Assembly (NCBI GenBank): GCA_937139335.1
Contig: CAKZPN010000059.1
Location: 1 to 62,475 of the forward strand
From: an uncultured Roseicyclus sp.
GTDB lineage: Bacteria; Pseudomonadota; Alphaproteobacteria; Rhodobacterales; Rhodobacteraceae
Length of the DNA: 62,475 nucleotides
Direction: 5' to 3'
How positions within the stretch are numbered: position 1 is the first letter of the stretch; every line of letters starts with the position of its first letter. Positions 1-7,855 of the stretch are shown here, piece after piece. Position numbers and translations under genes: made by a program. The notes beneath the pieces were generated by a model. The model had not been told where the DNA came from. It was given only the letters and a program-made list of their open reading frames with translations, and did not search any database.

Positions 1-199
1 AGCACAGGTTGACGTCGTCGCAGAGCGCGCTTGCGGCTGCGCCGACAACCACGCCGGTCGCAACCGATCCGCCGACAACGGCGGTTCCGACGCCCCCGAC
101 GACAGCGCCGACACCGGCGCGTTCAAGATCGGACGATACGCAGCCCGAGACGGCCAGGACGGCCGCGAAAAGGGCGGTGATGGAAAGCTTGGTGCGCAT
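1..199 (-). CDS. Glycine-zipper-like small lipoprotein (3' end outside window)
   Basis: An ATG at 199-197 on the minus strand opens a frame that runs off the left edge; 66 residues are visible. The N-terminus is a lipoprotein signal (positive MRTK, hydrophobic core, lipobox LAVSGC with Cys20). The mature part is dominated by Gly, Val and Ala (GVGAVVGGVGTAVVGG, then VATGVVVGAAASALC), a glycine-zipper-like pattern seen in small outer-membrane lipoproteins, and ends in a Cys pair (CDDVNLC). The frame is too short for many ORF callers. The function is unknown; an envelope-anchored small protein is an inference from the signal and composition. Confidence 0.7.
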   Translation of the reverse strand, partial: MRTKLSITALFAAVLAVSGCVSSDLERAGVGAVVGGVGTAVVGGSVATGVVVGAAASALCDDVNLC

Positions 200-509
200 T
201 GTGATGCGTCTCCTGTCGATTTGCCTCGTGCGCGCAACCCTACACAAGAAACGCCTTGTGGATAAGTCCGGATTTCCCGCGCCTGCACCAAGGCAAAAAA
301 AGGCGGTCGGTTGGGCAAGCCAGCCGACCGCCGTAAAGGGGAAGGGTAACACGTCTTGTGGGTGCCGACCGGGTAAAAACAACTGGGGACAGTGGTCGGC
401 AGAATGACCATGACAGGATTTTCCCGCCGCGAAAGGGTCCGGCAGAGCAGCGTCGATCCGTGCGCGACGGGCCGCTCATATCGGGAAGCCGCTGGCGAAA
501 ACATGCCGA
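200..509. other. Intergenic region with terminator and one DnaA-box-like 9-mer
   Basis: This spacer separates two minus-strand genes and shows no convincing coding frame. It holds a strong hairpin (302-332, listed separately) and a perfect match to the DnaA box (TGTGGATAA, 257-265). The promoter of the lipoprotein gene should lie between the hairpin and 199; no clear -35/-10 pair could be picked. Confidence 0.5.
295..332 (-). terminator. Rho-independent terminator, minus strand
   Basis: A 13-bp stem (302-314 with 320-332, one G-U pair) closes a 5-nt loop GCAAG. On the minus strand the stem is followed directly by a run of seven T (read from 301 down to 295). It sits downstream of the minus-strand gene ending at 510 and should end that transcript before the lipoprotein gene. 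Confidence 0.85.
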
Positions 510-875
510 TCACCCCTCCCAGATGCCGGTGCCGTCGAAGGCTTCGGGGAAGGCAGCACGGGCGCGGGCCTCGTCAATGCGCAACAGGGCGTCGTAGCTT
601 TCTGGATCGAACGGGTCTTCCGCCGGGATCACCTCGCGCCCGAAGAGCCAGCTGAGCCGTCCCGCGTCGAGGTTGCCGCGTTCGAACGGTTCATCGCCGA
701 AATACATCCAGAGCGCTTCCATGAAACCCGCGTCGGCGCGCCGGTCGGCGGGCCGACGGTCGGCGTAACGCTCGCGCGCAATCAACTTGGTGGCACCGCC
801 CTTGTTGTCGCGCCGGATCGTGAACTGGAAATCGGTACCCGGAAGCCGCCCGGGAAAGCCGCGATGCTTCAGCAT
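510..875 (-). CDS. Conserved hypothetical protein, 121 aa
   Basis: No family is recognised. The protein is soluble and charged, begins MLKHRGFPGRLPGTDFQF, and has an acidic C-terminal half with aromatic residues (ALWMYFGDEPFERG, DAGRLSWLFGREVIP). The ATG at 875 was chosen over the upstream in-frame codon because GGGAGG lies about 7 nt before it. A minus-strand terminator-like hairpin (893-926) lies just upstream, so the gene probably has its own promoter or is read by antitermination. It lies downstream of pccB and the 1240-1656 gene on the same strand. Confidence 0.6.
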   Translation of the reverse strand: MLKHRGFPGRLPGTDFQFTIRRDNKGGATKLIARERYADRRPADRRADAGFMEALWMYFGDEPFERGNLDAGRLSWLFGREVIPAEDPFDPESYDALLRIDEARARAAFPEAFDGTGIWEG

Positions 876-892
876 GGGAGGGGCCTCCCACG

Positions 893-926
893 GAAAAACC
901 GGGCAAGACTGACGCCTCGCCCGGTT
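893..926 (-). terminator. Probable rho-independent terminator, minus strand
   Basis: AACCGGGC (897-904) pairs with GCCCGGTT (919-926) around a 14-nt loop. On the minus strand the stem runs into TTTTT (to 893). It would terminate minus-strand transcription coming from pccB and the 1240-1656 gene. Its position about 20 nt before the start of the 510-875 gene also permits an attenuator role. Confidence 0.6.
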
Positions 927-1190
927 AGGGGGAACGTCCTGCTCGGGCACACTGGGGGATAGTGCCTCAGGACCTGCCTTCGCGGCATGGGTGGCGTCTG
1001 CAATTCCGCCCGTGCCGTTTTCTTCTTCTTTTTGCCTCGCGGTGTGACCGGGCCGAAAGATCTGCTATCCAGCGACCCAGCCACGATCCGAGGTACAGCT
1101 GCGATTGTGCAGCCGAGGAGGACGTTACAACGGGTCACAAATTCTCCACAGACCTTTCCACAAAGGATTGCGGATAGTGACTCAGTTTCA

Positions 1191-1210
1191 TCACTCGTCC
1201 CGACGAGTGA
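1191..1210. repeat. Perfect inverted repeat (8-bp arms)
   Basis: TCACTCGT and ACGAGTGA form perfect arms around CCCG, downstream of the 1240-1656 gene. No T-run follows on either strand, so a simple rho-independent terminator is not supported. An operator or an RNA-stabilising hairpin is possible. Confidence 0.5.
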
Positions 1211-1239
1211 AGAATCACAGGCAAATATCTGACGCCGCA

Positions 1240-1656
1240 TCACAAAAGCTCCCATTGGCAAGTGTCGCCTGGAACGGAATAGGCTTCGATGGCCTGGGTT
1301 ATCCCCGGTGCCGCCTCACCCCGCATGAAGGGCGCGGTCATGATTTGGACGACCACCCGCACGGGGCGCGGTTCCTTGTCGAGCGCGGCAATCCCCCACG
1401 TCTCGCAGGCCCAGTCATGGTCCGCCAGGTTCGCATTGGTCACAAGTCCGGCGTCCAGCACCCGGACCACCGCCCAGACATCATTGTTCGACTGCACCTC
1501 GTAGACCACGTCACACAGCTCCAGAACCCGCCCGGACGGAGCCGTCCCGCTGTCGTCCAGCGGACAGAACTCTGTGGCGGGACTGTCCGTCAGGAACCAG
1601 TAGACCGCCACACCGATGAGGACGACGCCAACAAGGAAAACGAGTGCGCGGATCAT
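1240..1656 (-). CDS. Membrane-anchored hypothetical protein, 138 aa
   Basis: The protein starts MIRALVFLVGVVLIGVAVYW, a single N-terminal membrane segment or uncleaved signal anchor. A periplasmic-looking domain of about 115 residues follows, with four Cys (EFCPLDD, VLELCDVV, DWACETW, DTCQWELL) that could form disulfides. It starts 13 nt after the pccB stop on the same strand and is probably co-transcribed with pccB. No family could be assigned with confidence; a direct role in propionate metabolism is not implied by anything visible. Confidence 0.65.
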   Translation of the reverse strand: MIRALVFLVGVVLIGVAVYWFLTDSPATEFCPLDDSGTAPSGRVLELCDVVYEVQSNNDVWAVVRVLDAGLVTNANLADHDWACETWGIAALDKEPRPVRVVVQIMTAPFMRGEAAPGITQAIEAYSVPGDTCQWELL

Positions 1657-1668
1657 GACCCCGAGACC

Positions 1669-3201
1669 TCAGAGCGGAATGTTGTCGTGCTTCTTCCAAG
1701 GCCGCTGCTGAACCTTGCGGCGCAGCGCGGCAAAGGCCCGGCAGACCCGGCGGCGCGTCGAATGCGGCTGGATCACCTCGTCGATGAAGCCCCGTTCGGC
1801 GGCCACGAAGGGATTGGCGAACCGGTCTTCATATTCCTTGGTATGGGCCGCGATCTTCTCGGGGTCGCCCAAATCCTTGCGATGGATGATCTCCACCGCG
1901 CCCTTTGCGCCCATCACCGCGATTTCCGCCGTCGGCCAGGCGTAATTCACATCCGATTTCAGGTGCTTCGAGGCCATCACGTCATAGGCACCGCCGTAAG
2001 CCTTGCGGGTGATGACCGTGACCTTGGGCACCGTCGCCTCGCCATAGGCGAACAGCAGCTTCGCGCCGTGCTTGATGACGCCGTTATATTCCTGCGCCGT
2101 CCCGGGCAGGAAGCCGGGCACGTCCACCAGCGACAGGATCGGGATCTCGAAGCAATCGCAGAACCGCACGAACCGCGCCGCCTTGCGCGAGCTGTCGATA
2201 TCCAGAACGCCGGCCAGAACCATCGGCTGGTTCGCCACCACGCCCACGGTCTGCCCCTCAAGCCGGATGAACCCGGTGATGATGTTGGCCGCGAAGGCGG
2301 CCTGGATCTCGTAGAAATCGCCCTCGTCGGCGATCTTCGTGATCAGCTCCTTCATGTCATAAGGCTGGTTCGGGTTGGCCGGGATCAGCGTGTCGAGGCT
2401 TTCCTCGATCCGGTCGGGGCTGTCGTAGAAGGGCCTTATCGGGGGTTTCTCGCGGTTGGACAGCGGCAGGAAGTCGATCAGCCGCCGCACTTCGGCCAGC
2501 GCCTCGACATCGTTCTCGAAGGCGCCGTCGGCGACGGAAGATTTGCGGGTATGCGTGGTGGCGCCGCCCAGTTCCTCGGCGGTGACGTGCTCGTTCGTCA
2601 CCGTCTTCACCACGTCGGGGCCGGTGACGAACATGTAGGACGAATCCTTCACCATGAAGATGAAGTCGGTCATCGCCGGCGAGTAGACCGCGCCGCCCGC
2701 GCAGGGGCCCATGATGAGCGAGATCTGCGGCACCACGCCCGAGGCCTCGATGTTGCGCTGAAACACCTCGCCGTAGGCGGCGAGGCTGGAAACACCTTCC
2801 TGGATGCGCGCGCCGCCGGAATCGTTGATGCCGATGACCGGCGCGCCGTTCTGCATCGCCATGTCCATGATCTTGCAGATCTTGGCGGCGTGGGTTTCGC
2901 TGACCGATCCGCCCAGCACGGTGAAATCCTGGCTGAAGACATAGACCATGCGGCCGTTGATCGTGCCCCAGCCGGTCACGACGCCGTCGCCGCGGGGCTT
3001 GCTGGCCTGCATCCCGAAGTCGATGCAGCGGTGGGTGACGAACATGTCGTATTCTTCGAAGGTGCCTTCATCCAGCAGCAGCTCGACCCGTTCGCGCGCG
3101 GTCAGCTTTCCCTTGGAATGCTGCGCGTCGATGCGGGACTGACCGCCGCCCAGACGCGCCTCCTCGCGGCGCTGCTCCAGCTCGTGCAAGATGTCCTTCA
3201 T
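1669..3201 (-). CDS. pccB: Propionyl-CoA carboxylase, beta (carboxyltransferase) subunit
   Basis: The 510-aa cytoplasmic subunit transfers CO2 from carboxybiotin to propionyl-CoA, giving (S)-methylmalonyl-CoA. It has the crotonase-like carboxyltransferase fold in two halves. The N-terminal half carries [21 protein letters not shown] and [11 protein letters not shown]. The C-terminal half carries [20 protein letters not shown] and [17 protein letters not shown]. Length and motifs fit PccB rather than MccB or AccD. The ATG at 3201 has a GGGAGGGGAG Shine-Dalgarno; an upstream extension to 3405 is unsupported. PccR-type TTTGCAAA boxes (3307-3355) lie upstream. The biotin-carrying partner pccA is not in this window. 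Confidence 0.95.
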   Translation of the reverse strand: MKDILHELEQRREEARLGGGQSRIDAQHSKGKLTARERVELLLDEGTFEEYDMFVTHRCIDFGMQASKPRGDGVVTGWGTINGRMVYVFSQDFTVLGGSVSETHAAKICKIMDMAMQNGAPVIGINDSGGARIQEGVSSLAAYGEVFQRNIEASGVVPQISLIMGPCAGGAVYSPAMTDFIFMVKDSSYMFVTGPDVVKTVTNEHVTAEELGGATTHTRKSSVADGAFENDVEALAEVRRLIDFLPLSNREKPPIRPFYDSPDRIEESLDTLIPANPNQPYDMKELITKIADEGDFYEIQAAFAANIITGFIRLEGQTVGVVANQPMVLAGVLDIDSSRKAARFVRFCDCFEIPILSLVDVPGFLPGTAQEYNGVIKHGAKLLFAYGEATVPKVTVITRKAYGGAYDVMASKHLKSDVNYAWPTAEIAVMGAKGAVEIIHRKDLGDPEKIAAHTKEYEDRFANPFVAAERGFIDEVIQPHSTRRRVCRAFAALRRKVQQRPWKKHDNIPL

Positions 3202-3306
3202 CGCCACTCCCCTCCCGATCGGTTCGGCCCGGGTCCGCATGAACGGGCCCGGGGTTTCGCCGACCCTATGGATGCCGTGGCGGCTGCGCCAGTTAGAATG
3301 CGCATA

Positions 3307-3355
3307 TTTGCAAATCACTTTGCGAGGAGCTTGCAAGTTTCGCAAACTCGCAAAG
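3307..3355. promoter_or_regulatory. PccR (ScfR family) operator cluster upstream of pccB
   Basis: TTTGCAAA (3307-3314), four bases, then TTTGCGAG (3319-3326) closely match the TTTGCAAA-X4-TTTGCAAA motif reported for PccR of Rhodobacter sphaeroides. Further half-site-like words follow: CTTGCAAG (3330-3337), TTTCGCAAA (3338-3346) and CTCGCAAAG (3347-3355). The cluster lies between divergent pccB and the MFS gene, so it could control both. Confidence 0.75.
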
Positions 3356-3446
3356 ATCTCGACGCTCGCCCGACCGCACATCGCCGCGCGCCGGCGCACG
3401 ATCACGGGGCTGGACCGCCCAAGCGGAACGGCCTAACTCCGTTGCC

Positions 3447-4661
3447 ATGGCAACGACGATCCCGGTGCGGTTTCTCGACCGCGAGACCCCGCCCCACATA
3501 TTCACGTTGATCGCTCTGACCGGCATCGGCGCGTTGTCGATGAACATCTTCCTGCCGTCGCTGCCGCAGATGACGGCGTATTTCGAGACGGACTACCGGC
3601 TGATGCAGCTGTCGGTGGCGCTCTATCTCGCGGTGAACGCGGTCCTGCAGATCGTGATCGGCCCGATCTCCGACCGCTACGGGCGGCGGCCTGTCCTGCT
3701 TTGGGGTGTCGCGGGGTTCCTGGTGGCGACGCTCGGCTGCATCTTCGCCCCGAACGTCGAGGTCTTCCTCGTCTTCCGCATGATCCAGGCGATGGTCGTG
3801 GTGAGCCTTGTTCTCGGGCGGGCGGTGGTGCGCGACATGTATCCGGCCGACCAGGCGGCGAGCCAGATCGGCTACGTGACGATGGGCATGGCGGTGGTGC
3901 CGATGATCGGGCCGGCCATCGGCGGCGTGCTCGACCAGAGTTTCGGCTGGCAGGCAAATTTCTGGCTGCTCTTCGTGCTCGGCGCCCTCGTCTTCGCGCT
4001 GACCTGGCGCGACCTGGGCGAGACGGCGCGCGCCACCTCGTCGAGCTTCGCGGCCCAGTTCCGCGAATACCCCGAGCTGCTCGTTTCGCGGCGGTTCTGG
4101 GGCTACTGCCTCGCCGCGGCCTTCACCTCGGGCGCGTTCTTCGCCTATCTCGGTGGCGCGCCCTATGTCGGGTCGGAGGTGTTCGGCCTGTCGCCCGGCG
4201 CGGTCGGCTTCTACTTCGGCGCGCCGGCGCTGGGGTATTTCTTCGGCAACTGGATCTCCGGGCGGTTTTCCGTCCGGCTCGGGATCAACGTGATGATCCT
4301 GTGGGGCTCGTGGGTCTCGGTGGCGGGGCTGGTGATATCGCTTGCCACCTTTCTGGCCGGGTTCCAGACGGCGCTGGTGTTCTTCGGCTTCATGACCTTC
4401 GTGGGCTTCGGCAACGGAATGGTCCTGCCCAACGCGACCTCGGGGATGCTGTCGGTGCGGCCGCATCTGGCCGGGACGGCCAGCGGCCTCGGCGGCGCGA
4501 TCATGGTGGGCGGCGGCGCGGCGCTGTCGGCGCTGGCAGGCGCGATGCTGACCGGAAACAGCGGCGCATACCCGCTGATCGGGATCATGCTGGTCGCCTC
4601 GGTGCTCGGGGTGCTGTCGATCGTCTACACGATCCGGCGCGAGCGGCAGGTGGTCGGCTGA
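3447..4661 (+). CDS. Bcr/CflA-family multidrug MFS exporter
   Basis: This 404-aa inner-membrane protein has about 12 hydrophobic segments, the usual length and layout of the Bcr/CflA (DHA1) drug:proton antiporters. The start is typical of the family (LIALTGIGALSMNIFLPSLPQM). Motif A, GPISDRYGRRPVLLWG, follows the second membrane segment, and RMIQAM..VVSLVLGRAVVRD fits motif B. It is divergent from pccB and sits directly upstream of pccR. The substrate is unknown; shared control by PccR is an inference from the operator position. Confidence 0.88.
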   Translation: MATTIPVRFLDRETPPHIFTLIALTGIGALSMNIFLPSLPQMTAYFETDYRLMQLSVALYLAVNAVLQIVIGPISDRYGRRPVLLWGVAGFLVATLGCIFAPNVEVFLVFRMIQAMVVVSLVLGRAVVRDMYPADQAASQIGYVTMGMAVVPMIGPAIGGVLDQSFGWQANFWLLFVLGALVFALTWRDLGETARATSSSFAAQFREYPELLVSRRFWGYCLAAAFTSGAFFAYLGGAPYVGSEVFGLSPGAVGFYFGAPALGYFFGNWISGRFSVRLGINVMILWGSWVSVAGLVISLATFLAGFQTALVFFGFMTFVGFGNGMVLPNATSGMLSVRPHLAGTASGLGGAIMVGGGAALSALAGAMLTGNSGAYPLIGIMLVASVLGVLSIVYTIRRERQVVG

Positions 4662-4675
4662 GGCTTGCGCGGAGC

Positions 4676-4704
4676 TTTGCAAACCAGCAGAATGGAATTG
4701 CAAA
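4676..4704. promoter_or_regulatory. Putative PccR autoregulatory site
   Basis: TTTGCAAA (4676-4683) and ATTGCAAA (4697-4704) are centred 21 bp apart, two helical turns, immediately before the pccR start at 4730. They match the PccR half-site and suggest autoregulation. Confidence 0.65.
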
Positions 4705-4729
4705 TCAGTCGAAGTCGCGCAGGTATCCC

Positions 4730-6124
4730 ATGTCCCCCCGCAAGCTCTATGCCGGTGCCAAGCTGCGCGAGATCCGCACCCGGTTCGGCCTGACGCAAAA
4801 GGATTTCGCCGCCAAGCTCGGCGTCTCGCTGCCCTACCTGAACCAGATGGAGAACAACAACCGCCCGGTCTCCACCGCGGTGGTGCTGGGGCTGGCGCAG
4901 GATTTCGGCGTCGACGTGACCGAGCTGCGCGCGGGCGATGCCGAGCGGCTGGTGTCGGATATGCGCGAGGCGCTGGCCGATCCGGTCTTTGCCGATGCCG
5001 CCCCACCGCTGGCCGATGTGCGGCTTGCGGCCTCGAACGCGCCGGCGCTGGCGCGCGCTTTCCTCGACCTGCACCGCGCCTATCGCCAGACGCACGAGCG
5101 GCTTGCCTCGCTCGACGAGGCGCTGGGGCAGGAGCGCCTGGCCGCGCCCAGCCCGTGGGAGGAGGTGCGCGATTTCTTCCACTATTGCGACAATTACATC
5201 GACGCCGTGGACCGTGCTGCGGAACGTTTCGCCTCGCTCGCCAAGGGTGATCTCGCCGCCCATACCGAGGGCGTGCTGAAGGCCATGGGCATCACCCTGC
5301 GCTTCGAGCCGGGGCAGGGCGTGCGGGCCTACGACCCCGCTACGCGGATCCTGACGATCTCGCCCCGCGCCGCGCCCGAGACCCAGCGGTTCCAGCTGTT
5401 GCACCAATACGCGCTGCTGGGCCAAGGGCAGTTGATCGAGGCGACGCTGGACCTGGCGCGGTTCCAGTCCGACACAAGCCGCGAGATCGCGCGGATCGGG
5501 ATGGCCAACTATTTCGCCGGGGCTGTGCTGATGCCCTACACCCGCTTTGCCGAGGCCGCGCGCGAGACACGCCATGACCTCGAGCGGCTGTCGATTCAGT
5601 TTGCCGCTTCGATCGAGCAGGTGGCGCACCGGCTGTCGACGCTGCAGCGGCCCGGCGCCAAGGGCATCCCGTTCTTTTTCGCGCGCGTCGATCAGGCGGG
5701 CACGGTGACGAAACGCCATTCCGCCACGCGGCTGCAATTCGCCCGCTTCGGCGGCGCCTGTCCGCTCTGGAACGTGCATCAGGCGTTCGAGACGCCGACG
5801 CGGTTCCTGCGGCAACTGGCCGAGACGCCGGACGGGATGCGCTACGTCATCCTCGCGCGGGATGTGTCGAAATCGGGCGGGGCCTGGGGCACGCCGACGC
5901 GCCGCTTTGCCATTTCGCTCGGCTGCGAGGTGAAGCATGCCGCCGATCTGGTATATGCCGACGGGCTCGACCTGGCGCGCGACACCGCCTGGCAGCCCAT
6001 CGGCATCTCGTGCCGGATCTGCGAGCGCGCCAACTGCCACCAGCGTGCGGTGCCGCCGCTGGAGCGGAAGCTGACCGTCGACCCGAACCGACGCGGGACG
6101 CTGCCCTACGAGATCGGGCGTTGA
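4730..6124 (+). CDS. pccR: Short-chain fatty acyl-CoA regulator PccR (XRE + ImmA/IrrE-like + DUF2083)
   Basis: A 464-aa cytoplasmic transcription regulator. Residues about 8-65 form an XRE helix-turn-helix (LREIRTRFGLTQKDFAAKLGVSLPYLNQMENNNRPVS). The middle resembles the ImmA/IrrE peptidase fold, but the HExxH zinc site is replaced by LLHQYALL, so proteolysis is unlikely. The C-terminal DUF2083-type region keeps Cys residues (GGACPLWN, LGCEVKHA, ISCRICERANCHQR). This architecture defines the ScfR family (PccR, RamB, MccR). Position beside pccB and TTTGCAAA boxes favour PccR, which activates propionyl-CoA assimilation. The ATG at 4730 gives a complete HTH. Confidence 0.9.
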   Translation: MSPRKLYAGAKLREIRTRFGLTQKDFAAKLGVSLPYLNQMENNNRPVSTAVVLGLAQDFGVDVTELRAGDAERLVSDMREALADPVFADAAPPLADVRLAASNAPALARAFLDLHRAYRQTHERLASLDEALGQERLAAPSPWEEVRDFFHYCDNYIDAVDRAAERFASLAKGDLAAHTEGVLKAMGITLRFEPGQGVRAYDPATRILTISPRAAPETQRFQLLHQYALLGQGQLIEATLDLARFQSDTSREIARIGMANYFAGAVLMPYTRFAEAARETRHDLERLSIQFAASIEQVAHRLSTLQRPGAKGIPFFFARVDQAGTVTKRHSATRLQFARFGGACPLWNVHQAFETPTRFLRQLAETPDGMRYVILARDVSKSGGAWGTPTRRFAISLGCEVKHAADLVYADGLDLARDTAWQPIGISCRICERANCHQRAVPPLERKLTVDPNRRGTLPYEIGR

Positions 6125-6179
6125 CGAGGGGCGTGGCGCCCCGCAAACCTGAGACGGATCGGCAGGGAGGATACCGACC

Positions 6180-6650
6180 ATGGAAATGCACGCGACCCGC
6201 ACCATCGCAGCCGACCGGATCAAGGTCTGGGAGGCGCTGAACGACCCCGACGTGCTCAAGGCCTGCATTCCCGGCTGCGAGGAATTGACCGGCTCGCCGG
6301 AGGAAGGGTTCCAGGCGCTGGTCAAGCAGAAGGTCGGGCCGGTGAAGGCGACCTTCAAGGGCGAGGTCACGCTGACCGACGTGGTTCCGGGGACCAGCTA
6401 TACCATCTCGGGCGAGGGCAAGGGTGGCGTGGCGGGTTTTGCCAAGGGCGCGGCGCAGGTGGCGCTGTCCGACGCCGAGGGCGGCGGCACCAACCTGCAC
6501 TACGACGTGGATGCCAAGGTCGGCGGCAAGCTGGCGCAGCTTGGCTCGCGGCTGGTCGACAGCTTCGCGCAGAAGATGGCCGACCAGTTCTTCGAGCGGT
6601 TCCAGGCCCGTCTCGAAGGCCCGACGCCGGACGAGACGCCCGACGCCTGA
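6180..6650 (+). CDS. CoxG-like SRPBCC protein (carbon monoxide dehydrogenase subunit G family)
   Basis: The 156-aa protein has the SRPBCC/CoxG fold: opening EMHATRTIAADRIKVWEALNDPDVLKACIPGCEEL, a Gly-rich strand (GEGKGGVAGFAKGAAQVAL) and a C-terminal helix (LGSRLVDSFAQKMADQFFERF). CoxG proteins recruit or mature molybdenum hydroxylases at the membrane. No cox genes are adjacent, so the partner is unknown. It starts 55 nt after pccR on the same strand and may be read through from it. A GGGAGG Shine-Dalgarno precedes the ATG. Confidence 0.85.
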   Translation: MEMHATRTIAADRIKVWEALNDPDVLKACIPGCEELTGSPEEGFQALVKQKVGPVKATFKGEVTLTDVVPGTSYTISGEGKGGVAGFAKGAAQVALSDAEGGGTNLHYDVDAKVGGKLAQLGSRLVDSFAQKMADQFFERFQARLEGPTPDETPDA

Positions 6651-6671
6651 CCCCTACCGCCCGGCGCGCCC

Positions 6672-6911
6672 TCAGTCCTTGGCCAGGATTGTGGCGATCT
6701 GGTCCTTCAGGCTCATGCGTTCCTTGCGCAGCTTCTGGTCGGTGAAATCATCCACCGGCTCCACGCCGGTCTCGGCGCGATGCACTGCGCGGTTCACGTC
6801 GTGATAGGCCTCGATCAGCCGGGCGAAATGGCTGTCCGTTGCCTTGAGAGCGTGGATCTTTTCCGCGCTCTGCGGGAAGTCCTCGGCCAGTTCGTGGGGT
6901 GTGTGGGACAT
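6672..6911 (-). CDS. DUF465 (YdcH-like) small coiled-coil protein
   Basis: A 79-aa protein with the DUF465 pattern: HELAEDFPQSAEKIHALKATDSHFARLIEAYHDVNRAVHRAE, then DQKLRKERMSLKDQIATIL. It is predicted to form an antiparallel helical hairpin. The biochemical role of the family is unknown. The ATG at 6911 (MSHTPHEL) has GGAGAG upstream; a 10-residue extension to 6944 lacks family similarity. It is convergent with the coxG-like gene. Confidence 0.85.
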   Translation of the reverse strand: MSHTPHELAEDFPQSAEKIHALKATDSHFARLIEAYHDVNRAVHRAETGVEPVDDFTDQKLRKERMSLKDQIATILAKD

Positions 6912-7010
6912 GCGGCTCTCCGTCCTTTGGTCTGTGTTGGCCACAATCCTAGGCGGGTGCGGCCCTGCCCCACCTTGCGCCAGATCAAGCCCGGCGCGGT
7001 TTCCGCTCCG

Positions 7011-7703
7011 TCACTCGGCAGCCTGCACGGAATCGCCGCGCCATGCCGCCGTCAAAGCCTCGGGGCTGAGCACATGGGCAAGCGACACGCCCGCGAAATC
7101 CTCCGGCTCGACATCGGCCAATCGGCCGGGGAAGGCCAGCGTCGCAAGGCCGGCGGCGCGCGCGGCCTCGAGAGAGGCAGGCGTGTCCACCACCGCGACG
7201 GCGCGGGCCGGGCCGAGGCCCAGCTCGATCAGCGCCAGCTCCATGGCGGCGGGGTCCGGCGCCATGCGTTCCACATCCTCGCGCAGCACGGCCACGTCGA
7301 AGGACACGCCTGCCCGCGCCCGTGCCGTGGCGACGAGCAACGCGCGCACCGGCTCCACCTCCGATCGGCTGACCAGCGCCAGTTTCACCCCGCCCCGCGC
7401 GGCCCAGTTCATCACCCGCGCGACGCCCGGCCTGAGCGGCACGCCGCCCGCCAGCATGGTCGCGAAATGGTTCTGGTGGGTGCGGTCCAACAGTTCGGCC
7501 TCCACCACCTGGCCCAGATGCGCGGCATAGCGCGCGGCCAGTTGCCGGTCGCCGCCCGGCCGCATCAGCTCGGCATAGGTGTCCCAAGACCAGTTCCAAG
7601 CTATGCCATGCGCCCGGAACGCCGCGTTCCAGGCGGCGCGGTCCAGTTCCGCCACCTCTGCCAGCGTGCCGATGCCGCCGAAAATCACCGCCTCGAGTGT
7701 CAT
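7011..7703 (-). CDS. HAD-superfamily-like protein lacking the catalytic aspartate
   Basis: The 230-aa protein has the overall layout of a phosphoglycolate-phosphatase-type HAD hydrolase. Motif I, normally DxDGTL, reads VIFGGIGTL, so both Asp are gone. The cap region looks normal (AAWNAAFRAHGIAWNWSWDTYAELM). Motif II is LALVSRSE. The motif III Lys is replaced in RMAPDPAAMELAL. A motif IV Asp remains (AVVDTPASLEAARAAGL). It is probably not a phosphatase and may have a binding or regulatory role. The ATG at 7703 begins the domain; the frame stays open far upstream but overlaps other genes. Confidence 0.8.
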   Translation of the reverse strand: MTLEAVIFGGIGTLAEVAELDRAAWNAAFRAHGIAWNWSWDTYAELMRPGGDRQLAARYAAHLGQVVEAELLDRTHQNHFATMLAGGVPLRPGVARVMNWAARGGVKLALVSRSEVEPVRALLVATARARAGVSFDVAVLREDVERMAPDPAAMELALIELGLGPARAVAVVDTPASLEAARAAGLATLAFPGRLADVEPEDFAGVSLAHVLSPEALTAAWRGDSVQAAE

Positions 7704-7855
7704 GAAAGCCTCCGCTTCCCCCCATCGAAGGGCGATGGGCGGACCGCACAAGCATCTCTCCCGAAATCGCTGCGGCGCGGCAGGGCTCTTTGGCGCAGGC
7801 CTGTGCGGGCCTGCGTCGGGATGCTCATTTTGAGGGCGGAAGGGGAAAGGCCGGT

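Larger units (their letters stand above)
876..1239. other. Intergenic region with two hairpins
   Basis: There is no credible gene in this 364-nt gap between two minus-strand genes. It contains a minus-strand terminator-like hairpin (893-926), a T-rich tract on the plus strand (1019-1035) and a perfect inverted repeat (1191-1210). Near 1141-1162 are two imperfect DnaA-box-like 9-mers (TTCTCCACA and CTTTCCACA). The gap is long enough to hold a small RNA or a long 3' UTR of the pccB transcript; neither can be shown from sequence alone. Confidence 0.4.

Noticed and set aside
257..1162. DnaA-box-like 9-mers (perfect at 257-265, imperfect near 1143-1160) as a sign of a replication origin
   Set aside because: Only one exact match and two weak ones, widely spaced, with no dnaA, AT-rich unwinding element or other origin genes nearby.
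1105..3510. An 801-aa plus-strand frame opposite pccB
   Set aside because: It is antisense to a well-supported gene and His/Arg-rich in the way typical of shadow frames.
7794..7815. An 8-bp GC-rich stem with 6-nt loop between the DMT and HAD-like genes as a terminator
   Set aside because: No T-run follows on the minus strand where a terminator would be needed; on the plus strand there is no gene upstream to terminate.
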